Source: Curtobacterium luteum | Lineage (GTDB): Bacteria; Actinomycetota; Actinomycetes; Actinomycetales; Microbacteriaceae | DNA length: 64,000 bases | Direction of reading: 5' to 3' | NCBI RefSeq assembly: GCF_014646995.1 | Contig: NZ_BMOI01000003.1 | Coordinates: 134,963 to 198,962 of the forward strand | Shown: in pieces, positions 34,655 through 43,469 of the stretch | Numbering within the stretch: position 1 is the first letter of the stretch | How the letters are laid out: each line of letters opens with the position of its first letter | The notes under the pieces: generated by a model | What the model was told of the DNA's origin: nothing | Databases searched by the model: none | Seen by the model: only the letters and a program-made list of their open reading frames with translations | Position numbers and translations under genes: made by a program

Positions 34655-35650
34655 TCAGCCCTTGCTGATGAACCCTTCCTTCGTCATCCAGTCGAAGGCG
34701 ACGTCCGCGGGCTCGCGGCCCTCGACGTCCACCTGACGATTGAGCTCCTGCAGGACCGCGTCGGTGAGCTTCGGGGAGATCTGGTCGTAGACGTCCTCGA
34801 GCTGCGGGTACTCCTCGAGCGTCTCCGTGGAGAGCACGGGCGCGACGTTGTACGCCGGGAAGAACCCGCGGTCGTCCTCGAGCACCTGCAGGCCGAGCGA
34901 CTTGATGCGGCCGTCGGTCGTGAAGACCTCGCCGAAGTTGCACTTGCCGCGGTCGGTGGCGGTGTAGACCGTGCCGGTGTCGAGGATGTCGACGTTCCCG
35001 GCCGGGATCGCGGACTCCCCGGAGCCGCCGACCTGCAGGTCGTACTTCTTGAGCATGGGCTTGAAGCCGTCGGCACGCGAGTTGAACTCGGACTCGACGC
35101 AGAACGTCCGCTGGTCGGCCGGCAGGTCGGCGATCTGCGAGAGCTTCGTGATCCCGCCGAGCTCCTCCACGGCCTCCTCGCGCACGGCGAACGCGTACGT
35201 GTTGTTCATCGGAGCGGGCGGCAGCCAGGTCAGTCCGTTGTCGGCGTCCTCCTTCCGGACGGCCTCGTACTGCTCCTGCTTGTCCGGGATCCCGGCCTCG
35301 TGTCCCATGTACGTCAGCCACGCGGTGCCGGTGTACTCGTAGGTCATGTCGGCCTGGTGCCCGGTCATGAGCTGGCGGACGGCGACACTGCCCGGCACGT
35401 TCGTCTCGTCGGTGACGTCGAACCCGGCGGCCTTCGCGGCGAGCACCGCGATCTTCCCGAGCACGAGCTGCTCGGTGAAGTTCTTCGACGTCACCGTGAT
35501 GTGGGCGCCCTCGGGCAGGTCGTCGATGCGCTCGATCGTGCCGGGCCCGGCGGCGGGCACGAACGACGCGGCGGGTTGGAGACCGCAGCCGGTGAGGGCG
35601 AGGGCGGATGCCCCCGCGAGGACGGCGGCGGCGACGGAGCGGCGCTTCAT
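34655..35650 (-). CDS. Osmoprotectant ABC transporter substrate-binding lipoprotein
   Basis: A 331-residue OpuAC-type binding protein. Signal peptide with lipobox LTGC (Cys22). ITVTSKNFTEQLVLGKI and MTYEYTGTAWLTYMG are family motifs of glycine betaine/choline/carnitine binders (OpuBC/OpuCC, OsmF). Its ATG overlaps the stop of the upstream permease by 4 nt. Last gene of the operon. Exact ligand cannot be read from the sequence. Confidence 0.93.
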   Translation of the reverse strand: MKRRSVAAAVLAGASALALTGCGLQPAASFVPAAGPGTIERIDDLPEGAHITVTSKNFTEQLVLGKIAVLAAKAAGFDVTDETNVPGSVAVRQLMTGHQADMTYEYTGTAWLTYMGHEAGIPDKQEQYEAVRKEDADNGLTWLPPAPMNNTYAFAVREEAVEELGGITKLSQIADLPADQRTFCVESEFNSRADGFKPMLKKYDLQVGGSGESAIPAGNVDILDTGTVYTATDRGKCNFGEVFTTDGRIKSLGLQVLEDDRGFFPAYNVAPVLSTETLEEYPQLEDVYDQISPKLTDAVLQELNRQVDVEGREPADVAFDWMTKEGFISKG

Positions 35651-36411
35651 CGGAGTCCCTTCGGTCGTGCGACGGTCTCGACGATCCGGCCCACCCAGTC
35701 GATGGACAGCGCGAGGAGGGCGATGAGGAGCGCCCCGGACACGAGCACCTTCGGCAGGAAGAGGTTCACGCCGGTCGTGATGAGCAGTCCGAGGCCGCCG
35801 GCACCGATGAAGGTGGCGAGGGCCGCGGAGCCGACGAGCAGCACGAGGGCGGTGCGGATGCCGGCGAGCATGACCGGGACCGCGAGCGGCAGTTCGACCT
35901 TGAACAGGACGGACGCGGCGCTCATGCCCATGCCCCGACCTGCCTCGACGAGCCGCTGGTCGACGCTCTCGATGCCGATGATCGTGTTCCGGAGCACGGG
36001 CAGGATCGCGTAGAGGACGAGGGCGACGATCGCCGCCCAGGAGTTGAAGCCGAGCCACGCCGCGAGCAGCACCACGAGGCCGACGGCCGGGGCTGCCTGC
36101 CCCACGTTCGCGACGGCGAGGATCGCACCGCTCGCCCGACGGAACGGCCCGCGGGTCAGGAGCACGCCGAGGGGGATGCCGATGACGAGCACGATGACCG
36201 TCGACGCGAGCGTCAGGTACAGGTGCTGCCCGGTCAGGGCGAGGATGTCCGCCGGGTTGAGCGTGGTGCGCTCGGTCGGCGTGAGGTCCGCGGTGTTCAG
36301 CCAGACGACGAACGCCACGAGGACCAGGAGGATGACGACCGGCTGCACGACGAGCCCGCGCCACGAGACGCGCGTGGGGCGGTCGGTGCCGGCTGCGACG
36401 ACGTCAGTCAT
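35647..36411 (-). CDS. Osmoprotectant ABC transporter permease (second)
   Basis: A 254-residue ProW-like permease with about six helices. The EAA loop is VDQRLVEAGRGMGMSAASVLFKVELP, typical for the family. Overlaps the ATPase gene by 8 nt and the binding-protein gene by 4 nt. Forms a heterodimer with the other permease of the operon. Confidence 0.93.
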   Translation of the reverse strand: MTDVVAAGTDRPTRVSWRGLVVQPVVILLVLVAFVVWLNTADLTPTERTTLNPADILALTGQHLYLTLASTVIVLVIGIPLGVLLTRGPFRRASGAILAVANVGQAAPAVGLVVLLAAWLGFNSWAAIVALVLYAILPVLRNTIIGIESVDQRLVEAGRGMGMSAASVLFKVELPLAVPVMLAGIRTALVLLVGSAALATFIGAGGLGLLITTGVNLFLPKVLVSGALLIALLALSIDWVGRIVETVARPKGLR

Positions 36412-37726
36412 CGGCGCGCTCCGTGTCGGCGGCCGGTGCCGGCGCGGACGGCAGCGTCTCGATCGGGTTCGTGTTCGTGCCGACCGGGGTGTACGCCTGC
36501 TCCTCGGCCGCGGCGGCGCGCGACTTCGTGATGGCGTCCATCACGGTCTCGACGGTGATGACCCCGCGGAACGCATCCCGGCGGCCGGTGACGATGGCGG
36601 CACCGGCGCTCGACACGAGCATGGTGTCGAGCGCGTCGTTCAGGGTCGCGGCCTCGCCCACCACGGGCAGGTCGGGGTCGATGCCCTCGGGGATCCGCTC
36701 GAGCCGCTCGAGCTGGCGTCGGGTCGGCCAGCCGATCGGCCGCTGGCGACGGTCCACGACCACCGCGTGCCCGTGACCGCCGGCTTCGCGCATCCGCTGC
36801 AGGACGGCCTTCGCCTCTTCTCCGGGCGAGCAGGTCACGGCCGACTCGACCTCGACGTCGCGCACCCGGTTCAGCGTGAGCTGCTTGAGGCCGGCGCCCG
36901 AGCCGATGAAGTTCTCCACGAACTCGTTCGCGGGCTCGGCGAGGATGCGCTCCGGGGTGTCGTACTGCACGATGTGGGCGCCCTCGGAGAACACGACGAT
37001 CCAGTCGCCGAGCTTCACGGCCTCGTCGAAGTCGTGCGTGACGATGACGATCGTCTTGTGCAGCTCCTCCTGGATGCGGAGGAGCTCGTCCTGCAACCGC
37101 TGCCGGGTGATCGGGTCGACCGCGCCGAACGGCTCGTCCATCAGCAGGACGGGCGGGTCGGCGGCGAGCGCCCGGGCCACGCCGACGCGCTGCTGCTGGC
37201 CGCCCGACAGCTCACGCGGGTAGCGGTCGCGGTAGGTGTCGGGGTCGAGCGAGACGAGGTCGAGCAGCTCGTCGACGCGCGCGGCGATCTTCTCCTTGGA
37301 CCAGCCGAGCATCTTCGGCACGATCGCGATGTTCGCCGCGACCGTCATGTGCGGGAAGAGTCCCCCGGCCTGGATCACGTAGCCCATGCGGCGGCGCAGT
37401 TCGTCGCCGTCGATGTTCGTGACGTCGTCCTCACCGACGACGATGCGTCCCTCGGTGGGCTCGATCAGGCGGTTGATCATCTTGAGCGTGGTGGTCTTGC
37501 CGCAGCCCGACGGGCCGACGAGCATGACGACCTTGCCTGCCGGGATCTCGAGCGTGATGCCGTCGACCGCGGGCTTCGCCTGGCCCGGGTAGCGCTTCGT
37601 GACCTCGTCGAGCAGGATGCCGCGGCCGGTGACGGCCGGGTCGACGGTGGCGCCGTGCTGGCCGGTGCCGGTGCCGTGCTGGGCGGTGCCGGCCTTGTCG
37701 GTGCTGGTGCGTTCAGTGCTGGACAC
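36404..37726 (-). CDS. Osmoprotectant ABC transporter ATPase with CBS domains
   Basis: A 440-residue ProV/OpuCA-like ATPase. Walker A GPSGCGKTTTLKM, signature [18 protein letters not shown], Walker B VLLMDEPFGAVD, and a C-terminal pair of CBS domains that sense ionic strength in related systems. A Gln/His/Gly-rich 35-residue N-terminal extension is unusual. It overlaps the upstream permease gene by 14 nt, so the true start may be later, near the ILLDEVTKRYPG strand. Confidence 0.93.
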   Translation of the reverse strand: MSSTERTSTDKAGTAQHGTGTGQHGATVDPAVTGRGILLDEVTKRYPGQAKPAVDGITLEIPAGKVVMLVGPSGCGKTTTLKMINRLIEPTEGRIVVGEDDVTNIDGDELRRRMGYVIQAGGLFPHMTVAANIAIVPKMLGWSKEKIAARVDELLDLVSLDPDTYRDRYPRELSGGQQQRVGVARALAADPPVLLMDEPFGAVDPITRQRLQDELLRIQEELHKTIVIVTHDFDEAVKLGDWIVVFSEGAHIVQYDTPERILAEPANEFVENFIGSGAGLKQLTLNRVRDVEVESAVTCSPGEEAKAVLQRMREAGGHGHAVVVDRRQRPIGWPTRRQLERLERIPEGIDPDLPVVGEAATLNDALDTMLVSSAGAAIVTGRRDAFRGVITVETVMDAITKSRAAAAEEQAYTPVGTNTNPIETLPSAPAPAADTERADD

Positions 37727-38360
37727 GGATTCCTCGCGAGATGGTCAGGCGGCCGAGGCCGAGGAGCAGGAGGTCGAGGACCAGGGCGAGCAGGACCACG
37801 CCCACGGTGCCCACGACCACGGAGTTCAGGGCGTTCGCGCCGCCGAGACGGGAGAGGCCGGAGAAGATGAAGCCGCCGAGGCCGGGGCCGAGCGCGTACG
37901 CGGCCACCGCGGCGACGCCCATCACCATCTGCGCCGACACCCGCACGCCGGTGAGGATGATCGGCCACGCCATCGGCAGCTCGACCTGCACGAGTGTCCG
38001 GAACCGGCCCATGCCGATGCCCCGGGCGGACTCGACGACGGTGTCGGGGATCTCCCCCAGCCCGACGACCGCGTTGCGCAGGATCGGCAGTGCCGCGAAG
38101 AACGTGACCGTGACGACGGACGGCACGACGCCGAAGCCGAGCGGCACGAGCAGCAGGCCGATGACGGCGAACGAGGGCAGCGTCAACCCGACGGTCGACA
38201 CCTCGTTCGCGGCGGCACGGAGGCCGGGGATGCGGTAGACGAGTGCGGCGAGCACCACGGCGATGACGGTGGCGAGGACGACGCACTGGACCACCAGTGA
38301 GAAGTGCTGCCACGAGGAGAACCAGATCTGGTCCCATCGCTCCACGACGTACTGGAACAC
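37713..38360 (-). CDS. Osmoprotectant ABC transporter permease (first)
   Basis: A 215-residue ProW-like permease with about five helices and the EAA loop IPDTVVESARGIGMGRFRTLVQVELP. First gene of the four-gene OpuC-like operon (permease, ATPase, permease, binding protein). About 200 nt of upstream DNA with locally lower GC holds the promoter and a small palindrome. Confidence 0.93.
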   Translation of the reverse strand: MFQYVVERWDQIWFSSWQHFSLVVQCVVLATVIAVVLAALVYRIPGLRAAANEVSTVGLTLPSFAVIGLLLVPLGFGVVPSVVTVTFFAALPILRNAVVGLGEIPDTVVESARGIGMGRFRTLVQVELPMAWPIILTGVRVSAQMVMGVAAVAAYALGPGLGGFIFSGLSRLGGANALNSVVVGTVGVVLLALVLDLLLLGLGRLTISRGIRVQH

Positions 38361-38566
38361 GGGTGGGCGCTCCTCCCTGGTCGGCCGAAGTACCCACCGG
38401 ATGGGGCACGAACGCCGACCAAGCTACGCAGCACATCGCTTCTTGTACATCTGCAAATGTTCGGTACGGGCGTATCCAGCGCCCGACGCGTAACGAAAAC
38501 CCCAGGTCAGACCGTGTGATCCCGACCGACCCTGGGAGATCGGTAACGATACCGAGCAGTGGTCGG
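38361..38566 (-). promoter_or_regulatory. Upstream region of the osmolyte transporter operon
   Basis: This spacer is clearly lower in GC than its surroundings. It contains a 14-bp near-palindrome ACATCTGCAAATGT (38447-38460, 12 of 14 positions symmetric) and a GTAACGAAAA stretch. No confident -10/-35 pair could be fixed. An osmotic-stress regulator site is a reasonable guess only. Confidence 0.4.
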
Positions 38567-39229
38567 CTATGCGCTCAGGTCGCGCAGTCCTGCCCGTTCG
38601 GCGACCTCGACCAGGTGTTCGCGCCACGCGACCCACTCAGCCGGGGTCTTCTCGGCGAGGTTGCCGTCGCCGTCACCCGCGGTGCCGTCGAGCATCTCGC
38701 GGACGATGTCGGCGTGCCCCGCGTGCCGCGCGACCTCGTACCCCATGTGCACGAGCACCTGGTGGAGCGATACCGACCGGCGGTCCTCGGGCCACCACGG
38801 CACGGTGCCGCGGGCGTCGATGTCGAGTGCCTCGATCGTCGCGTCCGCGTGGGCAGCGCTCCGGTGGTGGAACGCGATGACGTCGGCCATGGTCTCGTCC
38901 GGACCGGCGAACATGTCGTCGCCCTCCCACGATTCCAGCCAGGCCGGCGCGTCCGGCAGCGGACGGCCGAACACCTCGCCGAAGTAGCCGGCCTGGACCC
39001 CGGCGACGTGCTTCACCAGCCCGAGGAGGTTCGTGCCCGTCGGGGTGAGCGGCCACCGTGCCTGGCGCTCGGCGAGTCCCTCGACCTTGGCGAGCAGGGC
39101 GGCCCGGTGCTTGCGGAGGTACCGGTGCGGGGTCTCCTTCTCGGAGCCGGTCACCGCGCGGTCGGCGACGGCCGTCCCCGGGGCCGCGGGGCGGACCTCG
39201 GGGACGGTGTCGGGGACGTCGTCGTTCAT
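38567..39229 (-). CDS. DinB/DUF664 family protein
   Basis: A 220-residue protein of the DinB four-helix fold. LLGLVKHVAGVQAGYFGEVFG carries the first metal-binding His, AFHHRSAAHAD the middle ones, and VHMGYEVARHAGHADIVREMLDG the last pair. DUF664 members are metal-dependent, often thiol-linked transferases in actinobacteria. ATG 39229 overlaps the stop of the upstream gene (ATGA), so the two are coupled. Confidence 0.86.
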   Translation of the reverse strand: MNDDVPDTVPEVRPAAPGTAVADRAVTGSEKETPHRYLRKHRAALLAKVEGLAERQARWPLTPTGTNLLGLVKHVAGVQAGYFGEVFGRPLPDAPAWLESWEGDDMFAGPDETMADVIAFHHRSAAHADATIEALDIDARGTVPWWPEDRRSVSLHQVLVHMGYEVARHAGHADIVREMLDGTAGDGDGNLAEKTPAEWVAWREHLVEVAERAGLRDLSA

Positions 39230-39837
39230 GCCCTCGATCGTGCCGTGCTGCGCTCCTGCACGCGCGCGGACTCCTGGACGGCCACGCGCTCGGCGGTGAG
39301 GAGCAGGCCCGAGACGTCCGCGGCGGTGCGGGCGGCCTGGTCGTTCCAACTCGTCAGGTCGCGGACCCGCGCCATCCGGACGTCCGGGGCCGGGCACCAC
39401 AGGACCGGCGAGCCCTCCTCGACGGCGAGCGCGTTCCAGACGAGGTCGAGGGCGCGCTGGACCCGCTGCGAGTGCACCGCGGCGGGACCACCGGCGGCGT
39501 AGACGACCGAGCCGACGAGGCAGGCGCCCACGAGCGGGCGACCCTGCACGCCGACGGCGGACGCACTCGAGGCCTTGCGCATGCGCCCGTGGTCGTCGAG
39601 GTAGGCGAACCAGGCGTGCTGGATCCAGCCCCGTTCGATGACGTCCCGGGCGCCGGAGAGGAGCTGTTCGAGGTCGCGCAGTTCCTCGATGCGGGCCTCG
39701 GCCCGGCGGGTCCGGACGACTGCGCGGTGTTCGGCGTAGCGGTCGAGCAGGCCGCGGAGTCCTCGGCGTGCGGGTGGGCTGGGGACGGGGGAGGCGTCGG
39801 TGGCGACGTCGTGCTGGACGCGGAACTCGAGGGTCAT
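39226..39837 (-). CDS. DUF6197-like hypothetical protein
   Basis: A 203-residue protein. The middle region (ARDVIERGWIQHAWFAYLDD, VQGRPLVGACLVGSVVYAAGG, ALDLVWNAL) looks like DUF6197. GGAGG stands 6-8 nt before ATG 39837, one of the clearer Shine-Dalgarno sites in the window. Coupled to the DinB gene downstream. No function known. Confidence 0.66.
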   Translation of the reverse strand: MTLEFRVQHDVATDASPVPSPPARRGLRGLLDRYAEHRAVVRTRRAEARIEELRDLEQLLSGARDVIERGWIQHAWFAYLDDHGRMRKASSASAVGVQGRPLVGACLVGSVVYAAGGPAAVHSQRVQRALDLVWNALAVEEGSPVLWCPAPDVRMARVRDLTSWNDQAARTAADVSGLLLTAERVAVQESARVQERSTARSRA

Positions 39838-39912
39838 CAGGCCCCTCCGATCTTCACGTGCACGGATGTGTGGGGGTCAGGGTAACTCCGGGTGCGGGCA
39901 GCGCAACAGCCC

Positions 39913-40788
39913 TCAGTCGTCGAGCAACGCGTCGATCGCACGACGGCCGACTACGCGGAACGCCGGGTCGGAGGTCTGGTGCAGGGCGGACGCGATCGCG
40001 ACGGCCCAGCCGCGGGCGCGTCCCCAGGTCACGTCGTCGACGGCCAGGGCTGTCCGGAAGCCGCAGCGGGCCTCCCGGTCGAGCGTCAACCAGGCGGTCG
40101 CGAGGTCCACGGCCCGGTCGCCGGCGGTCACGTCGCCGAAGTCGACGACCGCCGACAGGCGGTCACCGTCGGGGCCGGGCTCGACGAGCAGGTTGAAGGG
40201 GTGCAGGTCGCCGTGCACCCAGACGGGAGGCTCGGTGGACGTCGGCAGGTCGGCGGCCGTCCGCCAGGCAGCAGCGAGTTCGCGGGCCCGCGGCACGTCC
40301 GAGGTCGCGAGCCGGTGGAGCACCGCCTCCGACCGGTCCGCGAGCGGGACGGCCCGGACCGGGTTCACGGGCGCGTCCGCGGGGGCGGGCGCGTGCAGGA
40401 GTCCGAGGAAGGCGGCGAGCGCCTCGCCGACCCGGGGTCCACCTGGCCGGGTGCCCGCTGCCGTGCCGGGGAGCCAGGGGACGATGCTCCAGGACCACGG
40501 GTAGCCCGGCCCCGGCTCGCCCGTGCGGACCGGGGCGGGGACGGGGACCACCGGCGCGACGCGACGTGCGATCTCCGGCAGCCATCGTTGCTCGTGCTCG
40601 ATGAGCCGGGCTGCCGCGGCCCGTCGGGGGAGTCGGACGGCGAGGTCGTCCCCGAGCCGCACGAGCACGTTGTCCCAGCCGTTCGCGGCGACCTCGAGCG
40701 GCAGCGCGGCGAGGTCGGGGTGCTGGGCACGGAGCAGCGTCCGGACGAGCGGGACGTCGACGTGCACCTCGGCGGCGGGGGTCGGCAC
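39913..40788 (-). CDS. Aminoglycoside phosphotransferase-fold kinase
   Basis: A 291-residue APH-family protein. Motifs seen are VRLGDDLAVRLPRR (ATP-binding Lys/Arg strand), VWVHGDLHPFNLL (catalytic loop with HGD) and AVVDFGDVTAGDRAVDLA (metal site). These kinases phosphorylate antibiotics, sugars or amino alcohols; lack of close resemblance to a named resistance enzyme leaves the substrate open. GTG 40788 has TAGCCT 6 nt upstream. A TetR-type operator lies about 70 nt further up. Confidence 0.87.
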   Translation of the reverse strand: MPTPAAEVHVDVPLVRTLLRAQHPDLAALPLEVAANGWDNVLVRLGDDLAVRLPRRAAAARLIEHEQRWLPEIARRVAPVVPVPAPVRTGEPGPGYPWSWSIVPWLPGTAAGTRPGGPRVGEALAAFLGLLHAPAPADAPVNPVRAVPLADRSEAVLHRLATSDVPRARELAAAWRTAADLPTSTEPPVWVHGDLHPFNLLVEPGPDGDRLSAVVDFGDVTAGDRAVDLATAWLTLDREARCGFRTALAVDDVTWGRARGWAVAIASALHQTSDPAFRVVGRRAIDALLDD

Positions 40789-40858
40789 CGAACGAGGCTA
40801 CCCCCGCCGATCCCCGGTGCCACGCCGTTCGGTCCCCGTGAACGGGGGCCTGAGCGAG

Positions 40859-40876
40859 AACGTACCGGTTGGTATC
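40859..40876. promoter_or_regulatory. Autoregulator-like operator near phosphotransferase gene
   Basis: AACGTACCGGTTGGTATC, partly palindromic around CCGG, resembles the ARE boxes (ACCGGT core) bound by ScbR/ArpA-type TetR proteins. It lies directly after the stop codon of just such a TetR gene and 71 nt before the phosphotransferase start. It is the only locally AT-richer segment here. Confidence 0.5.
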
Positions 40877-40877
40877 C

Positions 40878-41621
40878 TCATCCCGAGGTGACGTGGGTGG
40901 CCCTGGGGGGACCCGCGTCACCGTCGGGTTCGTCGGGGTCCGCGACGACCGCTGCGTCCGGGGCGATCGCTGCGTCCGGGGCGATGATCGCGACCAGGCG
41001 GGGGATCTCGGGCCGCGTGCACTCGGTCACGAAGGCGGCGAGGAGCACCGTCCAGAGCTCGCGGAGCCGCTCGAACAGGTCGCTCCGACCGGCGAGGACG
41101 TCCGAGACCGTCTGCACACCGGTGTACGCCGGGCTCACCACGCGCCCGATGAGCGCCGGGTCCCAGCGGGCGTCGACCTCGCCCACCGCGATGGCCTCGC
41201 GGAAGAGGTCTGCCGTGATCCGCATCCAGTCGGTGTACGGGTCCTGCCGGTCGATGCCGTTGCCCGCGGGTTCGGTGGAGAGCCGGATGCCCGCGCTGAC
41301 GACCGTCTCCGTGGTCATCTGGACCGCGAGGCCCTGCGACATCCACATCATCGACTCGAGCGGGGTGCGGCCGCGGGCGTGCGCGACCTCGGCGTAGGCA
41401 CGGGACACCTCGTGCTGCCGGGCGACCACCGCGGCGGCGAGGTCGGCCTTCGACGTGAAGTGGAAGTAGAGCGCCCCCTTGGTCACGCCGGCTCGCTCGG
41501 CGACCCCGTCCATCGAGGCGCCGAAGTAGCCGCGCTCGTCGAACTCCTTCGCGGCACCCTCGATGATGGCCGCCCGGGTCGCGACGGCGCGCCGCTGCCG
41601 GGAGCGTCCGTCCTCTGCCAT
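40878..41621 (-). CDS. ScbR-like TetR regulator
   Basis: A 247-residue TetR regulator with the autoregulator-receptor signature: ATRAAIIEGAAKEFDERGYFGASM then GVAERAGVTKGALYFHFTSKADLA as helix-turn-helix. ScbR-like proteins bind gamma-butyrolactone-type signals in Streptomyces; in Microbacteriaceae the ligand is unknown. ATG 41621 has GGAGG 7 nt upstream and TAGCAT further up. The tail has an Asp/Ala repeat (IAPDAAIAPDAAV). Confidence 0.88.
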   Translation of the reverse strand: MAEDGRSRQRRAVATRAAIIEGAAKEFDERGYFGASMDGVAERAGVTKGALYFHFTSKADLAAAVVARQHEVSRAYAEVAHARGRTPLESMMWMSQGLAVQMTTETVVSAGIRLSTEPAGNGIDRQDPYTDWMRITADLFREAIAVGEVDARWDPALIGRVVSPAYTGVQTVSDVLAGRSDLFERLRELWTVLLAAFVTECTRPEIPRLVAIIAPDAAIAPDAAVVADPDEPDGDAGPPRATHVTSG

Positions 41622-41720
41622 GCACGACCTCCGAGGCGATGCTACCGATCCGGGGCTGTCCGGCCGGGTCACAGCGGACCTCCGGGCGCCGTCCAGCGCG
41701 GGTGCCCTAGCGTCGTCGGC

Positions 41721-42164
41721 ATGCAGGCGTGGACGAACCCGGCGCTCCTGGCCCGGACGGGCTCGTGGCTGCTGCTGCCCGTGGCCGTCCTCGACTGGTT
41801 CGCGCTGGCGCCGCAGGCCGTCGTCGTGACGGCGTTCCTCGTCGCCGTCGTCGGACTCGCCGCGGTCGCCGCCGCCCTGGTCGCCCGGATGCTCCGGCGT
41901 TCGCGGGCCGCGATGGCGGGAGTCGGGATCGCCCTGCTGCTCGGGGGCCTCGTGGTGTTCGGACTCGACCCGTTCCCGAGCACCTTCCCCCTCATCGACT
42001 CCTGGTGGCCGGACGCCGTCACGCAGCCCCAGGTCGTCGGCAGCGCGTACTGGATGCTGCTGGGGCTCGGCATCGAGCTCGCGGGTGTCGGCATGCTCGC
42101 CACGCTCCTCGTCGTGTCGCTCACCGGACCGGCCGGCGCGACCGACCGCCGCGGCGGGCGCTGA
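41721..42164 (+). CDS. Small membrane protein, unknown function
   Basis: A 147-residue protein with four helices (SWLLLPVAVLDWFALAPQAV, TAFLVAVVGLAAVAAALVA, AGVGIALLLGGLVVFGL, SAYWMLLGLGIELAGVGML). TAGCGT lies 7 nt before ATG 41721. Divergent from the ScbR-like gene. Its stop codon is inside a 15-bp tandem repeat. No family recognised. Confidence 0.68.
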   Translation: MQAWTNPALLARTGSWLLLPVAVLDWFALAPQAVVVTAFLVAVVGLAAVAAALVARMLRRSRAAMAGVGIALLLGGLVVFGLDPFPSTFPLIDSWWPDAVTQPQVVGSAYWMLLGLGIELAGVGMLATLLVVSLTGPAGATDRRGGR

Positions 42165-42235
42165 CCCATGCGACGCTGACCCGTGCGGCCCTGACCCGTG
42201 CGGCCCTGACCCGTGCGGACCTGACCCGCGCCGAC
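42161..42235. repeat. 15-bp tandem repeat, five units
   Basis: Five units of CTGACCCGTGCGGCC with slight changes, starting at the stop codon of the membrane protein gene and lying before the convergent SpoIIE phosphatase gene. It reads as five-residue repeats (LTRAA/D) in another frame, but no start or context supports that as a gene. Confidence 0.8.
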
Positions 42236-42284
42236 TCGGCCGGCGCCTTCCCGGGGCGGCGGGATGCGGCCGGTGCGCGGCGGC

Positions 42285-43469
42285 TCAGGTCCGTCGTGCC
42301 GTGGTGACGGCGACCGCGGCCGTGGGGTCGTCGTCGGGCAGCAGGTCGCGCACGGCCCCGACGCCCTCGGCCGCGACGACCCGGGCGAGGTGTGCCAGGT
42401 CCTCGACTCCCGCGAGCGCGACGGCCCCGTCCGAGCACAGCACGAGGACGTCCCCGGCCGCGAGCTCCGCGGTCACCGGACGGCGGGAGGAGCCGGAGGG
42501 CTGCAGCGCGACCGGGAGGCCGGGGGACCGGAGCTCCTCGACCCGGCCGTCGTCCCGCACCACGGCCGCCAGACCGTGCCCGAGGTCGACGAGGTCGACG
42601 CGACCCGACCCGGGGTCGAGCCGCGCGTGTGCGAGCGTGGCGACCGCGCCGGCGACCGACAGATCGGGGGCGAGTTGCGCCTCCAGGCCGGCGACCGCCG
42701 CGTCGAGCGGCTGGTCCGTCCGTGCCGCCACGGCGCCGCGGACGGTGGAGGCGAGCAGCGCCGAGGCGCGGCCGGCGGACACGGTGCCGACCGTCAGGTG
42801 CACCGCGCCGTCAGCGGCCGTCCGGTGGTCGACCACGTCGCCACCCCCGGTGTCCGGCTGCACGACGACCGACTCGACGACGACGCCGGGCGCGACGGGG
42901 GGCTCGGGAGCCAGGCCGTCCAGGACCCGACGGACACGACGCCGGTCGACGGCCTGGCCGAGCTCGCGCTCCGCCCAGTGCGCGAGGTCCTGCAGCAGGG
43001 CGACGTCCTCGGGACTGAACGTGCGCGGCTGGGCGTCCATGATGCAGAGCGTGCCGACCCGGGTGCCGTCGAGCATCGTGAGCGGGGCGCCCGCGTAGAA
43101 GCGGACCCCGTGCTCGGCGACCGCGGCCGTCGTGGCGAAGCGCGGGTCGAGCGTCGTGTCCGCGATGACCATCGGCTCCGGCGTCAGGACCGTCGTCGCG
43201 CAGAACTGCTCCTCGGCCGGGACGCTCGTGCCCTGCTGCCAGCCGAAGGTCGACTGCGTGGTCACGACGTCCTGGTGCACGAGGTTGAGGAAGGTCAGCG
43301 GGACCCCGAAGGCCTCCTGCGCCATCCGGGTGATCCGGTCGAACCGCTCCTCGGGGCCGCTGCCGAGCACCCCGAGCGCCTCGACGACGGCGGAGCGCCG
43401 GGCTGCGGGGTCGAGGTGCGCGGGGTCGAGGTGCGCGGGGTCGAGGTGCGCGGGGTCGTGCTGGGTCAC
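42285..43469 (-). CDS. GAF-domain PP2C/SpoIIE-type serine phosphatase
   Basis: A 394-residue protein. After a repeated HLDPA start comes a GAF domain ([23 protein letters not shown] to [20 protein letters not shown]), then a SpoIIE phosphatase domain ([51 protein letters not shown]). Such phosphatases act on anti-anti-sigma factors. GTG 43469 overlaps the ThuA stop by 4 nt, which fixes the start. Being in a sugar-metabolism operon is odd for this kind of protein. Confidence 0.85.
   Translation of the reverse strand: MTQHDPAHLDPAHLDPAHLDPAARRSAVVEALGVLGSGPEERFDRITRMAQEAFGVPLTFLNLVHQDVVTTQSTFGWQQGTSVPAEEQFCATTVLTPEPMVIADTTLDPRFATTAAVAEHGVRFYAGAPLTMLDGTRVGTLCIMDAQPRTFSPEDVALLQDLAHWAERELGQAVDRRRVRRVLDGLAPEPPVAPGVVVESVVVQPDTGGGDVVDHRTAADGAVHLTVGTVSAGRASALLASTVRGAVAARTDQPLDAAVAGLEAQLAPDLSVAGAVATLAHARLDPGSGRVDLVDLGHGLAAVVRDDGRVEELRSPGLPVALQPSGSSRRPVTAELAAGDVLVLCSDGAVALAGVEDLAHLARVVAAEGVGAVRDLLPDDDPTAAVAVTTARRT
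43407..43455. repeat. 15-bp in-frame repeat at phosphatase N-terminus
   Basis: Three identical copies of GGGGTCGAGGTGCGC plus a partial one, coding for AHLDP in the phosphatase. A variable number of residues at the N-terminus can be expected among strains. Confidence 0.8.

Noticed and set aside
36404-37726. Fusion of an extra domain to the N-terminus of the osmolyte ATPase
   Set aside because: The first 35 residues are low-complexity and overlap the upstream gene; probably a start chosen too early.
39913-40788. Antibiotic-resistance aminoglycoside kinase
   Set aside because: Only general APH-fold motifs are present; no named resistance subfamily can be assigned and there is no mobile context.
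42161-42290. Pentapeptide-repeat-like protein (LTRAA/LTRAD units)
   Set aside because: It is a reading of the 15-bp tandem repeat with no start signal, and it runs into the convergent phosphatase gene.
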